NCBI GenBank assembly: GCA_963573385.1
Contig: CAUYLG010026597.1
Coordinates: 1 to 64,000 of the forward strand
Reading direction: 5' to 3'
Source of the DNA: Cacajao melanocephalus
Taxonomy: Eukaryota; Chordata; Mammalia; Primates; Pitheciidae
Length of the DNA stretch: 64,000 nt
In this document: positions 11,401 to 23,694 of the stretch, piece by piece
Numbering within the stretch: position 1 is the first letter of the stretch
Layout of the letters: each line of letters opens with the position of its first letter
The notes under the pieces: model-generated
Database searches by the model: none
The model's input: the letters and a program-made list of their open reading frames with translations, nothing else
What the model was told of the DNA's origin: nothing
Made by a program: the position numbers and the translations under genes

Positions 11401-12695
11401 TTCTCAGAAAAAATTTTAAATAATATATATAAAGACTCATTGTAATATAGAGTAGAGACAATATACATTTTCTTTGTGGCCGACTGGGAAATATGGTAGC
11501 TTGGATATCATCTGTATTCTTGGTTACCATGTTTCTTGCTTTTGTGGTTCAGCTCACCCTTGTTGGTAGACAGAGGTAAGCAAGAGGCATGGCTGGAAAA
11601 AAAGTATCAAGGAAGAAGATTAGGTTGGGAGATAAATATGGCTTTCATGATGATTTGATGTAGGGCACCTTCATGGAATTGATGAAGGAAACAGAGGAGA
11701 AAGCTCAGTGCCCAGGGATCACCAGGAAGCCTTTGAACTGAGGGGCATCAACAGCATCATTGTAGCCTGGGAATAGCTAGGATTGTCAGTCATTGGACCG
11801 TATCGTGGCGGCAGGTCCATTATGACTTCTCAGGTTTGAATTGAAGACACCGTAGCACCAGGTTACAAAATTGGGAACCAGTTCTTGAGGGAATGTGTGA
11901 TAGCCTGTGGCAGTGGTTCATTCAACACCTCCCTTTCCTAGAATACATTTTACCTTCCTAAGCTTAAGCAGGTAGGTCTGTGCTACGAGGGCCCAACAAC
12001 AGCATCTTTCACATATTGGGTGCTTATGCAATAAACCCCCTCGGATGAATGAGTTCAAGCCCCATGCCTTTAACTGTTAAATAGGTGGACTCCCTAGGAG
12101 AAAGGATTCCCCTTAGCTCCCTTCCCAAACCTGCTTCCCTATTCCGAGTTCTCTCCCGTGCTTTCCACCCAGATGTCCTCTAATTGCAGCTGCTCTAGAT
12201 CCACACCATGTCTGGTTTCCAAGTCTGCCATCACCCTCAATGCATTGGTCTTTGGTGTTCTTGTCCTCTGGCTCCTGGATCTGTCTTTAGTGTACCAACC
12301 TCATGCCTATGGAAAATGTTCCTCAAAAACTTCATGGTACAGACACAAAGACGATTATGACCCCAAAGTCCTACTCCCTGTAGCCTGGCTACCATGGTTC
12401 TAACCTGAAATCTCCTTGCCTTCCCCCTGCCTGCAACCAGGCTTACATGCAACAAGACTTACATATTGGCCAAATAAAGTGTCAGGGTAACTCTATTGAA
12501 ATATGGAGCTTTGCATGATGAGACTTCCTAATGCAGTCCATCAGAAGATAACTGTTGTGAAATGCCCCCCCAGGTCTCTAAATGAAGTGTGGGGTCTTGG
12601 TATTATTAAATTCATTGACTGCAGCTTTTCATAGACTTGCTAATCTGTTACCTTAATTCCTGGCAATGATTAGTTAGCAAAGCCAATTTTCCATT
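11401..12695. other. Intronic sequence of unknown origin
   Basis: About 1.3 kb I cannot assign. It contains an 81-codon open frame on the plus strand (12158-12403) and an AATAAAG shortly before 12482. No domain is recognised, and I see no exon-like splice signals that would support a gene. It could be a decayed transposon or LTR. Confidence 0.4.
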
Positions 12696-12699
12696 CAGA

Positions 12700-12915
12700 A
12701 CAATTTCTGAGAGGCCTTGTACGTCTTGCCATCAGGAATAGACTTAATCCTACTGGCGAGGCATTGCGGAGTTTTAAGAGGGGGAATAAGACAATACAAT
12801 TTATATTTTAGAAAGCTCAGCCTGGCTTCCGAGTGGAGATGGGAAGGAGGAAGGAGATTGAAGACAGAAAAGTAGTTGGGAGCCATTGCAATAGTTCTGG
12901 TTAAAGGCAATCACG
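12700..12915 (-). repeat. L2 LINE fragment
   Basis: The phrase TTATATTTTAGAAAGCTCAG with CCTGGCTTCCGAGTGGAGA and GGAGCCATTGCAATAGTTC matches an old mammal-wide repeat, which I place in L2 in reverse. The family name is from memory. Confidence 0.55.
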
Positions 12916-13740
12916 AGTATGTGATCTGTTATGAGAGCTTTTAACATCTTGACAGTTGTATCACTGCATTACTTTATCTTCAGAGCACCTAAGGGCAGTT
13001 TGCTTTGTGGTGACAACTGCTTTACTTGAGTTTATTGAGAAAGCACTTGAGAAAAGGCACATCCAAGATACTTCATTTCCTCTTGCTCAGATAGGCATTT
13101 CTCCATCTTGGCATAGTGGTGACGTCCCCAGCTTCCTCCTCCTGCGTAAGAAGAGAGGACACAGATGTCTCCAAGGAAGCTACCATAAACCTGTCTAGGG
13201 GACCTTGGAGAATGTCCAGAATTTTCAACGTTTTTGGAATGTTGGAATAGGACAATGCCATTGCAAAGCCCAAATGGCATTATGAAAGTATTCACAGTGC
13301 TTCTACAAGACATAGAAAATAATTTCCACCCCATCCCATCCCTGCCCACTCCCTAGCCTGCTGCAATGATGGCCCCTTTGAGATTCTTGGGTAACTTGAA
13401 ATGCACACAGCAGAGATTCTGCGGTAGTACTCAAGAGATATTTTTGACCACTGATTTTGTGAATACAACTTCTTTGTCTCCTCCTAACTCTGTACTTCTC
13501 CCAGGGAACTACCTCAGCCTCTCCCACAAGAGACATCAGTTGTTTAGGGTTATGGGTTAGAAATGGCTGTAGGAAGTACATTATCAGGAGACACAGGCTA
13601 CATTGGCTTGTTGCTATAGTCGTCACCCTTTTCTTTGGATCTTTGAGTCTGTTTTGGTCAGTGGCTTTATCACATCTTTTGACACACTGCATAGATCATG
13701 GTACTTCACAACACAATTCAAAATAATTTAAAAATAATAG
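12916..13740. other. Unique intronic sequence
   Basis: No repeat or gene recognised. Overlapping minus-strand open frames (13032-13349 and 13303-13692) have no recognisable domain. Confidence 0.45.
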
Positions 13741-13743
13741 GTG

Positions 13744-13746
<3 letters not shown>

Positions 13747-13778
<32 letters not shown>
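13747..13778 (+). repeat. (GT)n microsatellite
   Basis: An uninterrupted run of about 16 GT dinucleotides, a likely length-variable locus. Confidence 0.97.
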
Positions 13779-13780
<2 letters not shown>

Positions 13781-14760
13781 CATTCATCAACATTCCCAAC
13801 TTGACCCTTTTTAGATTGGGTTATAACCAATCCAAAGAAAATGCACAGACCTTAAGAGAGGTTAGCATTGTTTTTGATAACAAATGGAATAAAAGGAAGT
13901 TCTTACACCACTGTCTGCCAATTCAGAGTCATCTTCAGATCTCACCTAATGCCCGGATTCTTAGGCTTCTTTCTAAATGTTTTCATACATTAGTCTGCTT
14001 AGTTATTTCAGGTATTTTAAAATTGTATTCATTCTTTGGTAGGTAAAACTTGTTCATAGTACAAAATTCAAAAGGAGCAAAGGGGTAAATTGGGAAAGTA
14101 GTTTACTTCAGACATCTCCCAGTCATGACTGGAGTTAGTTACCAGTTTCATGAACTTCTTTCCAAAGATATTCCATGCATATTCAAGCTTGTGTGTTTGT
14201 AGAGAAACTTTGTTTGTTTGTTTGTTTGGGATACTTGTGTTTTTTTCTGTATTGTAACCTATGTTGATTAGAAGGCCCTTGCCAAGATGATGATTAAAAG
14301 GGCCTCCAAAGTTGAGTATAACTTTTCATGCAAGAGACATACCATATTTCACTAAACCCAAGATACTGTCAATAAGAGGCCCCACTAAGACAGAAAACTA
14401 TGCAGCCAATTAAACTATGATATTCCCTCAATTGTAGAATGTATCCTGATTTCAGAGATATCAAAATGTGAAAAAGTGCTTTCAGCATCAGCGAAATGTG
14501 GTACTTCATGCTCTCATTATTCAGTGCCATTCACACACTGTCATCATTATGGATTTCGTCAATAAAAATGATGACTCTCATAATTTGCATTATGCCTGTC
14601 TATTTAATTCTGGAGAGAAAAGTGGCTGTGAATACAGAGCCTTGTACTATTCTTGGCCAAAAAATTTCTATCCTGTTCCAATCTGGGCTGACTTTCCTCA
14701 AGGTCTAGTGCATTTCTGTCACCCTGGATTCCCTTTGCCATCAGGTTGGGGTTCCTCTAC
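13779..14760. other. Intronic sequence, unassigned
   Basis: 14010-14200 weakly resembles an old L1 3' part (ACAAAATTCAAAAGGAGC followed by TTCCAAAGATATTCCATGC). 14240-14755 is unassigned and carries an 8-bp perfect stem (AGGCCCTT at 14273-14280 with AAGGGCCT at 14298-14305). It is followed by a run of T. Confidence 0.4.
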
Positions 14761-14761
14761 C

Positions 14762-14785
14762 CTTTTTTTTTTTTTTTTTTTTTTT
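14762..14785. repeat. Poly-T tract
   Basis: About 24 consecutive T. No Alu or L1 3' end is attached on the right, so it is either a bare homopolymer or the tail of a truncated antisense retroelement. Confidence 0.85.
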
Positions 14786-14789
14786 AAAC

Positions 14790-15545
14790 TGTGCTGAATC
14801 TCTTATGTGTTGGGTTCCATGTATGTCCTTTGTTGATTTATACTCTTGTTATGGTGGAGCATATCCTCAAGTAGATTCTTGAGAAAGTTAGATGGAAAGT
14901 TAATTTTTTTGAGATTCTGCATTTCTGAAAAGTCTTCATTCTACTCTCCTGTCTGATTGGTAATTTGGCTAACTATAGAATTCTACGTTGAGAATCATTT
15001 TTGTTAAGATTTTAAAAGATTACTTCTAGTGTTCAGTGTTCCTGTTGAGAAATCTGAAGCCATTTTCATTCCTGTTTTTTTTTGGTTGTAAAACGTTATT
15101 TTCTTCTCCAGAAGATTCCAAAATCTTATCTTTGAAATCCCGTTCTGAATTTTTATAGAGATGTATGCTGGGTTAGGTCTGTTTTTGGTCATTGTGGCCT
15201 CTGTGAATTTGGAAACATATACTGTTTGTTGTGGGAATTTTCTAGAATTATTTTACGGTATTCCTCCTTTTTAGTTTTTCTGATCTCACTTTCTTGAACT
15301 TCTGTTATTCAGATGTTGGACTTCTTGGTCCTCTACATTTCTTATATTTCCTCTCCTGTATTCCTTCTGATTGTGTTATTATCTTATGTTTCAGAAGAGT
15401 TCCTCAACTTCATCTTCTAACCCTTATGCTTTTGCTCTGATGTTTTTAGTTTTCAAGAACTTTATTTTTAGGTTCTGTACATATTCCTTTTTTATTTCAT
15501 TTTCTTCTTATTTTGTATGTCAATTATCTTGTCTTGGAGGATACT
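14790..15545 (-). mobile_element. Old L1M fragment
   Basis: The + strand resembles the antisense 5' portion of L1M: TAATTTGGCTAACTATAGAA, TTCCTGTTGAGAAATCTGAAG, and TTCAGATGTTGGACTTCTTGG followed by CTCCTGTATTCC. Similar text is found at 19850-20600, where it lies on the 5' side of a more complete L1M. Confidence 0.55.
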
Positions 15546-16497
15546 TATTTAATAGCTTTATTGAGGTATAATTGATGTACAGTAATTTGTACATATTTAA
15601 AGTGTAACATTTAATAAGCTTTGACATATTTTTACCTGTGGAATTGTCACCTCTGTCAGTCTAATAAACTTATCTATCACTTCCAGATGTTTTCTCTTGC
15701 TTCCTTGTAATCTATCTACCCTTTCTATTGCTTCCCACCTCATTAACCACTGATCTGTTTTTTGCCAGTGCAGATTAGTTTGCATTTTCACAATTTTATA
15801 TAAATGCAATCATACAATGTGTACTTCCTTTTGTCTGGTTCATCCATGTTCTTATATGTATCAATAATTCATTCTTTTTTATTTCTAAGTAATAGCTCAG
15901 TGCATAGATACACCACAGTGTATTTATCCATTGCTTATTGCTGGATATATGCCTTGTTTCCACTTCTTGGTAATTACAAATAAAGCTGCAATGAACATTC
16001 ATGCACAAGTCTTTGTAAGGATGTATGTTTGTATTTCTTTTGCGTCAATGTGTAAGTGTGGGATGGGGTATCATATAGTAGATATATGTTTAAGTTTTTG
16101 AGAAACTGCCAAACTGTTTTCCAAAATGGTTGTACCATTCTACATTCCCAGTAGCAGCAGATGAGAGTTCCAGTTTCCCCACATTTAACACTTAGTTTGT
16201 TAAGTATTATTAATTTTAACCATTTTCATAGGTATATGGTCATAACTCATTGTGGTTTTATACTGATGTTGAGAACTTTTTATGTGCTTATTTGCCATCT
16301 GTATACCTTGTTTGGTGGAGTATTTGCTCAAATCTTTTGCTCATTTAAAAAACTGAGTTGTTTTCTTAGGGAGTTTTATGAGCTCTTTACTCTGGTTACA
16401 AGTCTTTATCAGATACATATTTTTTTCCTCAGTCAGTGACTTGTACTTTTTTTAATGGCTTTTTTAAAAAGTAAAATAACAGAAGTTTTAACTTCGA

Positions 16498-16782
16498 TCA
16501 AGTCCTCTTCATCAGTATTTTTTTTTCCTTTATGGATGGTGCTTTTGGTGTCCTAGCTAAGAAACCTTCACCTGAGCCAAGGTCCCAAGGATTTTCTCCT
16601 AGAAGTCTTAGAATTTTAGGTTTTCTGTTTAAATCTATGATCCATTTTGAGTTAATTTCTGTATATGGTATGAGGAATGGACTGGAGTTTGTTGTTGTTT
16701 CATATGGATATCCAGTTGTTCCATTACCATTTGTTGAGAGGACTGTACTTTCTGTGCTCACCTGCTCTTGCTTCTTTGTCAA
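16498..16782 (-). pseudogene. L1 ORF2 relic, C-terminal region
   Basis: A 94-codon open remnant with the L1 ORF2 C-terminal pattern PFLIPYTEINSKWIIDLN followed by a PKxxxxLxENxxDLGxGxxFL-like block. It is the same family segment as in active L1, but the frame is closed on both sides. It is non-functional. Confidence 0.8.
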
Positions 16783-17297
16783 AATCAGTTGTCAATATAT
16801 GTGTGGGTCTAATTTTGGACTCTGTTTCATTGGTCTATTTGTTTATTTCTACACAAGTATCACACTGTTTTGATTACCTTGGAATGGTTTTGAAATCAGG
16901 TTTTTTTGTTGTTGTTGATTTAGATTCCTTTCATTTTTATATGAGTTTTAGAATCAGCTTATCAATTTTTACAAAAAAAAAAACTTGCTGGAATTTTGAT
17001 TGGAATTGTGTTAATTCCATAGACTGGTTTGGAGGATTGAAGTCATAAAAATATTGAGCTTGTGACCTGGGAACATGGTCTTCTTATTGATACAGGTCTT
17101 TGAAATTTTTTCTCAATAGTGTTTTGTAGTTTTCAATGTATAAATCTTGCATATTTTTTTTATCAGATTGAACCTTAATTATTTCATACGTTTTGATGAA
17201 TTTTTTTAAAATTTCAATTTCTGATTATTTATTGCTTACATATAGAAATATGATTGATTTTTGTATACTAACTTTCTGTCATGCAGCCCTACTAAAC

Positions 17298-17519
17298 TTA
17301 CATATTAGTTCTAGTAGCTTTTTTAAAAGACTTGACCCAGTTATCTCCATAGACAAACATATCTTCTGAGAATAAAATCAATTTTGCTTCTAGTTTCCAA
17401 CCTGGATGCCATTTATTTCTTTCTCTTTCCTGATTGCCCTGGATAGAACCTCTAGTAAATACTGAATAAAAGTGATAGGAAAGACATCGTTGTGTTGTTC
17501 CTGATTTATCTTTCATCAT
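17298..17519 (-). pseudogene. L1 ORF2 relic, reverse-transcriptase region
   Basis: A short remnant reading QERERNKWHPGWKLEAK and then F-S-E-D-M where the catalytic F-A-D-D-M box belongs. The active-site box is altered, and the frame is interrupted on both sides. The order with 16498-16782 agrees with ORF2 read on the minus strand. Confidence 0.75.
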
Positions 17520-18720
17520 TAAATGTGAGTAATGCTAGCATAGGTGTTTTTGGAGTTGCATTTCATCAAGTTGAGGAAATTCCCTTCAGTTACTAGTTTG
17601 CTGAAATTAAAAAAAATCAAGAATGGATGTTGGGAACTCATCAATTTTTTTCTGGATCTGTTGAGTTGATTATATGATTTTCCTTCTTTATTTTGTTAAT
17701 ATGGCAGATTACATTGATTTTTTTGAATGTTAAACCAGCCTTGCATTCTGGAGATAAATGCTGCTTGGTCAGGATATACCTTCAGGATGTACATTACTTT
17801 TTTTATATATATTGTTAAACTTGATTATATTTGTTAAACCTGTTTGTAGAACTTTTGCATTTATTTGTATGATAGACATTTGTAGTTAGTATTCTTACAA
17901 TATCTTGGGTTTTTAGTGGCAATATAATGTTGCTGTCACAGAATGAATTGGGAAATATTATTATGTTGTGTTTTCTAGAAGAGTTTGTGTAGTTTTTTTT
18001 TTTTTTTTGTAAATGGTATAATTCACCAGTGAGGTTTTTCTTGTGGAAAGATTTTTAAAATGCAAATTCAATTTCTTTAATAAATTAGGGCTGTTCAGGT
18101 TATCTATTTAGGCTCTTGAGTGAGCTCTGTCTTTTTGTCACTCTAGAAATTTATTCATTTCATATAAGTTGTCAAATTTGTTGGCCAATAGCATAACTTC
18201 CCCTCATTCTTCTTTTAGTATTTTGAGAGTTTGTAGTAATGTTACTTCCCTTGTTCCTGATACTAATTGGCATCTCTCCTTTTTTCCCTATCGATTTTTC
18301 TCATTGAATCAGCTTTTGGTTTCATTGATTTTTAAAATCATGTAATGTTTTCCATTTTATTAATTTGTCTTCTGATTTTCATTATTTCTTTTCTTCTGCC
18401 TCTTTGGGTTTATTTTTTTCCTTTGGAAAAAAAAAGTTTGTTAAGGTAGAATCTGAGGTAATTGATTTGAGAACTTACTTCTTTACTAATACAAGCTTTA
18501 CCAACATCCCACAAATTTGATACATGGTGTTTTCATTTTAATTTTGCTTAAAGTACTTGCTAATTTCCTTCTGAAGTATATTGCTTAATTTCCAAATATT
18601 TAGGGATTTTCCGGAGATCTTTCTGTCATAATTTCTAATGTAATTATCTTTAGGTCTGAGAAATACTTTGTATGACATCAGTCCTCTTAACTGTATTGAG
18701 ACTTACTCTGTGGTTTAGAC

Positions 18721-19079
18721 CAGGGGTCCCCAACCCTGGGCTGTGGACTGGTACTGGTCTGTGGCCCATTAGGACCTGGGCCGCACAGCAGGAGGTGCGT
18801 GGCAGGCATGTGATCATTACCACCTCAGCTCTGCCTCCTGTCAGATCAGAGGCAGCGTTAGACTCTCATCGGATTGCAAACCCTATTGTGAACTGCACAT
18901 GCAAGGGATCTAGGTTGTGTGCTCCTTATGAGAATCTGACTAATGCCTGATGATCTGAGGTGAAACAGTTTCATCCTGAAGCCTTCCCCCTACCACCCCA
19001 CCTCCCATTGGCCCCAGTCTGTGGAAGAACTGTCTTCCATGAAACTGGTCCCTGATGCAAAAAATGTTGGGGGTCAGTA
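18721..19079. mobile_element. MER1-family hAT (Charlie-type) non-autonomous DNA transposon
   Basis: It begins CAGGGGTCCCCAACC, contains GGGCCGCACAGCAGGAGG, TCTGCCTCCTGTCAGATCAG, TGAACTGCACATGCAAGGG and TGTCTTCCATGAAACTGG, and ends near GTTGGGGGTCAGTA. The 8-bp flanks GTTTAGAC (18713-18720) and GTCTAGAC (19080-19087) match at 7 of 8 bases, the length expected for a hAT target duplication. Confidence 0.88.
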
Positions 19080-21965
19080 GTCTAGACTATGGGCGATATT
19101 GATAAATATTACGTATGGACTTAAAAAAGTCTGTTCTGCTTTAATTGTGTAGAGTACACTGTAAGTGTCAGCTAGGTCAGTTTGGTTAACAGTAGTGTTC
19201 AGATTTTTCTATATCTTGACTTTTTCATATATACTTATTTTTCTGGGTACATGTTCCATTATATATTGAGAGAATTATATTTAAGACTTTTATAATAATT
19301 GTGGATCCATCTCCTACTTCTATCAGATTTTGCTTTTTGTATTCTGACGCTCTATTATTAGGTGCATAAACATTAAATTTATGTCCTCTTGATGCATTGG
19401 GCTTTTTATTATTACAAAATGACCTTCCTTTTCCCTGGTGATATACCTTTCTGTGAAATGTACATTTTAAGATATTCAAATGGTCATTCCAGCTTTCTTT
19501 TTATTAGTATTAGCATGCAATTTCTTTTTCCAGCCTTTTAATTTGACTGATTTATATCTCTACGTGTAAAGTGTTTTCCATGTAGCCAGCAGATGGTTTT
19601 TGCTTTTTCATTCAGTTTCACAATCTCTTTTAATGAAAGTGTTTGGACCATACACATTTAATGATGTTACTGATATGGCTAGGTTTAATTCTGTCATCTT
19701 AAAGTTGGTTTTCTATATGTCCTTTCTGTACATTGTTTCCCCCACCTTCTTTTATGTTAGTTGAATATTCATTTTTAAAGACTTTTAAATATCCTTAGTT
19801 GGAAAATCAGCTACAGAGTTTGATTTGTTATATTTTAGTGGTTGCTTTACAACAGTACTTTCAATTTTTGCTTATCTGGAAATGTCTTTATTTTGCCTTC
19901 ATTTTTAGAAGTTATTTTTGTGAGATATCAGATTCTTGGTTAAGAGTTTTTTCTTTTAGCACATTGAATATGTTGCCCTACTGCCTTCTGGCCTCTACTG
20001 TTTCTGTTGACAAGTCAGCTATTAATATTCTTTTAATTCCCCTGTATGTGATGACTTGTTTTCTCTGCTGCTTAAAAGACTTTCCCTTTATCTTTGGCTT
20101 TCAACATTTGACTATGATGTGTCTGGTTGTGGACATCTTTGCATTTGTTTCACTTGGAGTTTATTAAGATTTTTGAATGCAAAAATTAGTGTTTCTTGTC
20201 AAAGATGTATTCAGCCATTATTTATTTTAATATTTTCTCTTTCCTTTTTTTCCTTCTCTCTCCTCCTTTTTGTGCTTCCATTATGCAAATATTGATGTGC
20301 TTAACGGTGTCCCACATTTCTCTAATGCTCGGTTCATTAAAAATTGTTTTTTTCTCAGTTCTTCAGATGTATGTAATCTTTACTGACTTACCTTCAAGTT
20401 CATTGATTCTTTCTTCTACCAACTCAAATCAGTTGAATCTATTGTTAAGCCCCGATAGGAATTTTTTCATTTTGGTGATTGTACTTTTCAACTCCAAGAT
20501 ATTCATTTGTTTTTTAAATTTCCCTCTCTTTATTGATATTTTCTATTTGATGTATCATAGTCATCATACTTTCCTTTAATTCTTTAAACAGTTTCCCTTA
20601 AGTTCTTTGAACATATTCATAGCAGCTGTTTTGAAGTCTCTGCTAAGTTCAACATCTGGGTTCCCTCAAAGGCAATTTATATTGCTTGCTTTTCACCCCT
20701 GTGCATTTATCATACCTTCATTTTCTTCTCATGTGTCTCAATTTTTGGTTGAAAACTGGGCATTTTAGATAATAAATTCTAGCAAGCCTGGATACTGATT
20801 TGCTCCCTCAACCCTAGCCAGAGATTGTTGTTGTTTTTGTTCGGTCATTTATTTATTTGTTTAATGACTAGGTTGAATGAATTCAGTAGTCTTATTTTTC
20901 CTGCAATGTGCAGTTTCTGATTCACCTGCTCAGCATTTTCCCCTTGTTTTTATCCTTTAGTCTGGTTTCCTAGGGATTCCACCTGTGTCAACATAAGCCA
21001 CTTATTGGTCAAATTTTGTGCGTGTGCTCCTTTATCTAGTTAGATTTTTATGCTTTATCGTTAGATTTTTGTGTGTCTTAGAGACTAGGGTCATTGTGGT
21101 TTATTGTTCAGTCAGTGGATGAGAGATTGTTCTCCAACCCATTGAACTAATATGGTCTCCACTCTTTGCTGATGGATCCTGGTTGGGGAATGCTTTCAGG
21201 TTTGCTCTACATCTGGCTCTGAGCAATCCTGAGTGTGTCCAGCCTAATGCATATGCCCAGGCTTCTGGTTTCTTGGGGATAAGAATGATCCTAGGAGAGC
21301 CTTCCTTGATGGTCTCTTTCCTTGTTCTCTCTGTTAAGCTTATGACTGCCACTTCATATGTTCACTTGCTTCACGGAGCTACCAGTTCTCTCTTAACTGG
21401 TTAGCCACCAACATCTCCTTTGTTTTCAGCAGTGTCCTTGAGTATGGTCTTATCTGTGTCCTGTTCTAAATAAACTTGATTTCCTAAGGCATAGGTCTAG
21501 GCTTGCCAGTTTTTATGGCCTCTTTCCCTTTGGGCAGAACTTCTACACCACTGCACTGAGGCTGAGGTTGGCAACAGAAGCTCACATTACCAGAAGTGGC
21601 ACTTCCGCTCTAGGCATGGGTACTGGGGAAAGGATGGTAGTACTCTAGCGTTCTCAGCTTGCCTTTGGTGCATGTAACCTCCACTCTATAAGAGGTTTGG
21701 GTTGGGGGATGATTGAAGCCCCAGTATTCTGTTCCCCTGTCAAGCTTACAGTAGAGCCCTTGTCCTACAAATGCAAGCTGGGCTGGGGGAAGGAATCCCT
21801 AGTCTCTCACCTGTGCCCATGCATCTATAACATGGAGCTGCAGAGGGAGAGGGTGAGGGACTCTAGTGGTTTTGCCTCCCTCCTATAGTGGAACTAGAGC
21901 CCCAGACTGGGAGCTAGGGGGAGAGGTAATTCCTTTGTCTTGGATGTACTGCCTGTAGTAGTGAT

Positions 21966-22100
21966 TCTTGCTGTTACTACTGAGATGCTGATTCGTAGTA
22001 GGTATTGTTTAATAGATAGATATTGTAGATATTATTTAGTAGTTTTTTTTAGTAGTAGATATTGTTAGTTTGTTTTTTTTTAAGTGGTAGATATTAGTAG
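21966..22100 (+). repeat. Degenerate TAGTAGATATT cluster
   Basis: Variants of TAGTAGATATTGT recur at least five times with runs of T between them, just before the T-tail of an Alu. Confidence 0.75.
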
Positions 22101-22405
<305 letters not shown>

Positions 22406-22429
22406 GTTTTGTTGTTGTTGTTTTTGTTG

Positions 22430-22580
22430 TTGCTATTGATACTTCCTTACTTTCTGGCACTGCAGGATGCTCCAGGCTCATTTTGTATATTCCATGTTTC
22501 AACCCTAGAGTCAAACAGTTTTGTAAGAAATCCTTGCTCTTTTTATTGGAGAGTGACATTAGAACCAAGATCTGAATGCT
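22430..22580 (-). mobile_element. L1M 5'-region fragment
   Basis: CTTCCTTACTTTCTGGCACT, GATGCTCCAGGCTCATTTTG and TTATTGGAGAGTGACATTAG are homologous to 53255-53440 in this window. Both resemble the 5' part of old L1M elements. Confidence 0.5.
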
Positions 22581-23690
22581 AGGTATTATTAATCATTTTC
22601 TTTGTGTTTAGGCTAACAAATAGTTGCATTTTAATGGGGAAAGATGCTTTAGCTGATCTTTGGTTCAATAAATACATATTGAATGTCAAACTTTGTACTT
22701 GGGAATTTTCTGTTACTTAAACCTTGCTTTAAATAGAACTTCAGTTTTAAAATACATAGCAATTAGAAATTCCTTCATAATTCAATGTTATTTTAGTAAA
22801 ATGTTATAGTAAATTCAAGTTGGATTATACAGTTATTGTTTGTTGTGCTGAAATCAGTCTCTTTGTTTTACGAAGTGTTTCATTTCGTTGCTGGTTTTAA
22901 AAACAAATGCTTCTTATTGGGAGAAAACCTATGGATGAATGTTGATTTGAGTTACAAAATGTTCCTCATTTTGTAACATGAGGAATCCGTTTGCAACATA
23001 TATGTGGAAAATTTCAGACATACACAAAAATAGAAAGAATCGTATGCTGAACTCACATGAACCCATCATCCTACTTCAACCATTTGAACTCATGAGCAAT
23101 CTTATTTCATCAAACCTGAAATTATTTTCTGGATTAGCAAATTATTTTTGAACTTAAAATAGATGTCACTGCTTTTTTGTGACTCAGACATACATAATGG
23201 AGGAAGCTTAAATAAATTCTAAGGAACAATTAACAGTTGGCCTTTTTAAGAGCAGGTGAGTGACTAATTGTCACCCCACTTCAGAAGATGAAAGCTTCAT
23301 GCCCCAATGTCTTAGAAGCTGTGGGTTGATTGGCACCAAGAGTGTTTGTAACAAATGATAATTTGAAAAAAATGGGGATTCCCTCATTTGGGTTGTAGAA
23401 TTTGGATTCTCCTCTTCTTGAATAGCAGGGAGTGTGCTTGTCGCTGAAGTGCGTTGCTCACACTGCGGTTGGCTGGCTTTTGGAAGCAAAATGTGCCAAG
23501 TGTATGTTCTGTTCATTCTGGGTTAGGATCCCTCAGGTCAGTTGAACAGACTTTCTTGTGAACTGCTGGAACTTCTGCATGTATCTTAGGCCACAGCAAC
23601 TGAGAACCTTAATGACATAGTTCTTGGATGTGAAAGTAAGAATCTGAAATGTGTGGACTGAGATTCGTAGACCGTAGGATGAGATTTGTA
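22581..23690. other. Mostly unique intronic sequence
   Basis: About 1.1 kb. It contains the hairpin pair at 22951-22985 and a stretch at 22990-23115 that resembles an old L1M 3' end (CATGAACCCATCATCCTAC). No gene is recognised. Confidence 0.45.
22951..22985 (+). other. Two overlapping alternative hairpins
   Basis: GTTACAAAATG (22951-22961) pairs perfectly with CATTTTGTAAC (22967-22977) across a 5-nt loop. TTCCTCAT (22962-22969) pairs perfectly with ATGAGGAA (22978-22985) across an 8-nt loop. The stems share bases, so only one can form at a time. Confidence 0.85.
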
Positions 23691-23694
23691 GACT

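Larger units (their letters stand above)
15548..21965 (-). mobile_element. Long L1M element, near full length, split by MER1
   Basis: Antisense order is preserved. The 3' end is at 15548 (AGCTTTATTGAGGTATAATTG). The 3' UTR runs to about 16480, then ORF2-derived text (C-terminal at 16498-16782, reverse-transcriptase region at 17298-17519), then 18720. After the MER1 insertion the L1 resumes at 19088 and reaches apparent 5'-region text to about 21965. All frames are broken. An L1M-like piece beyond the next Alu (22430-22580) may be its extreme 5' end. The assignment of 20800-21965 as L1 5' region is inference. Confidence 0.7.

Noticed and set aside
14762..14785. Poly-T as a Pol III terminator
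   Set aside because: No Pol III gene lies upstream on either strand. Homopolymers of this kind are common retroelement tails.
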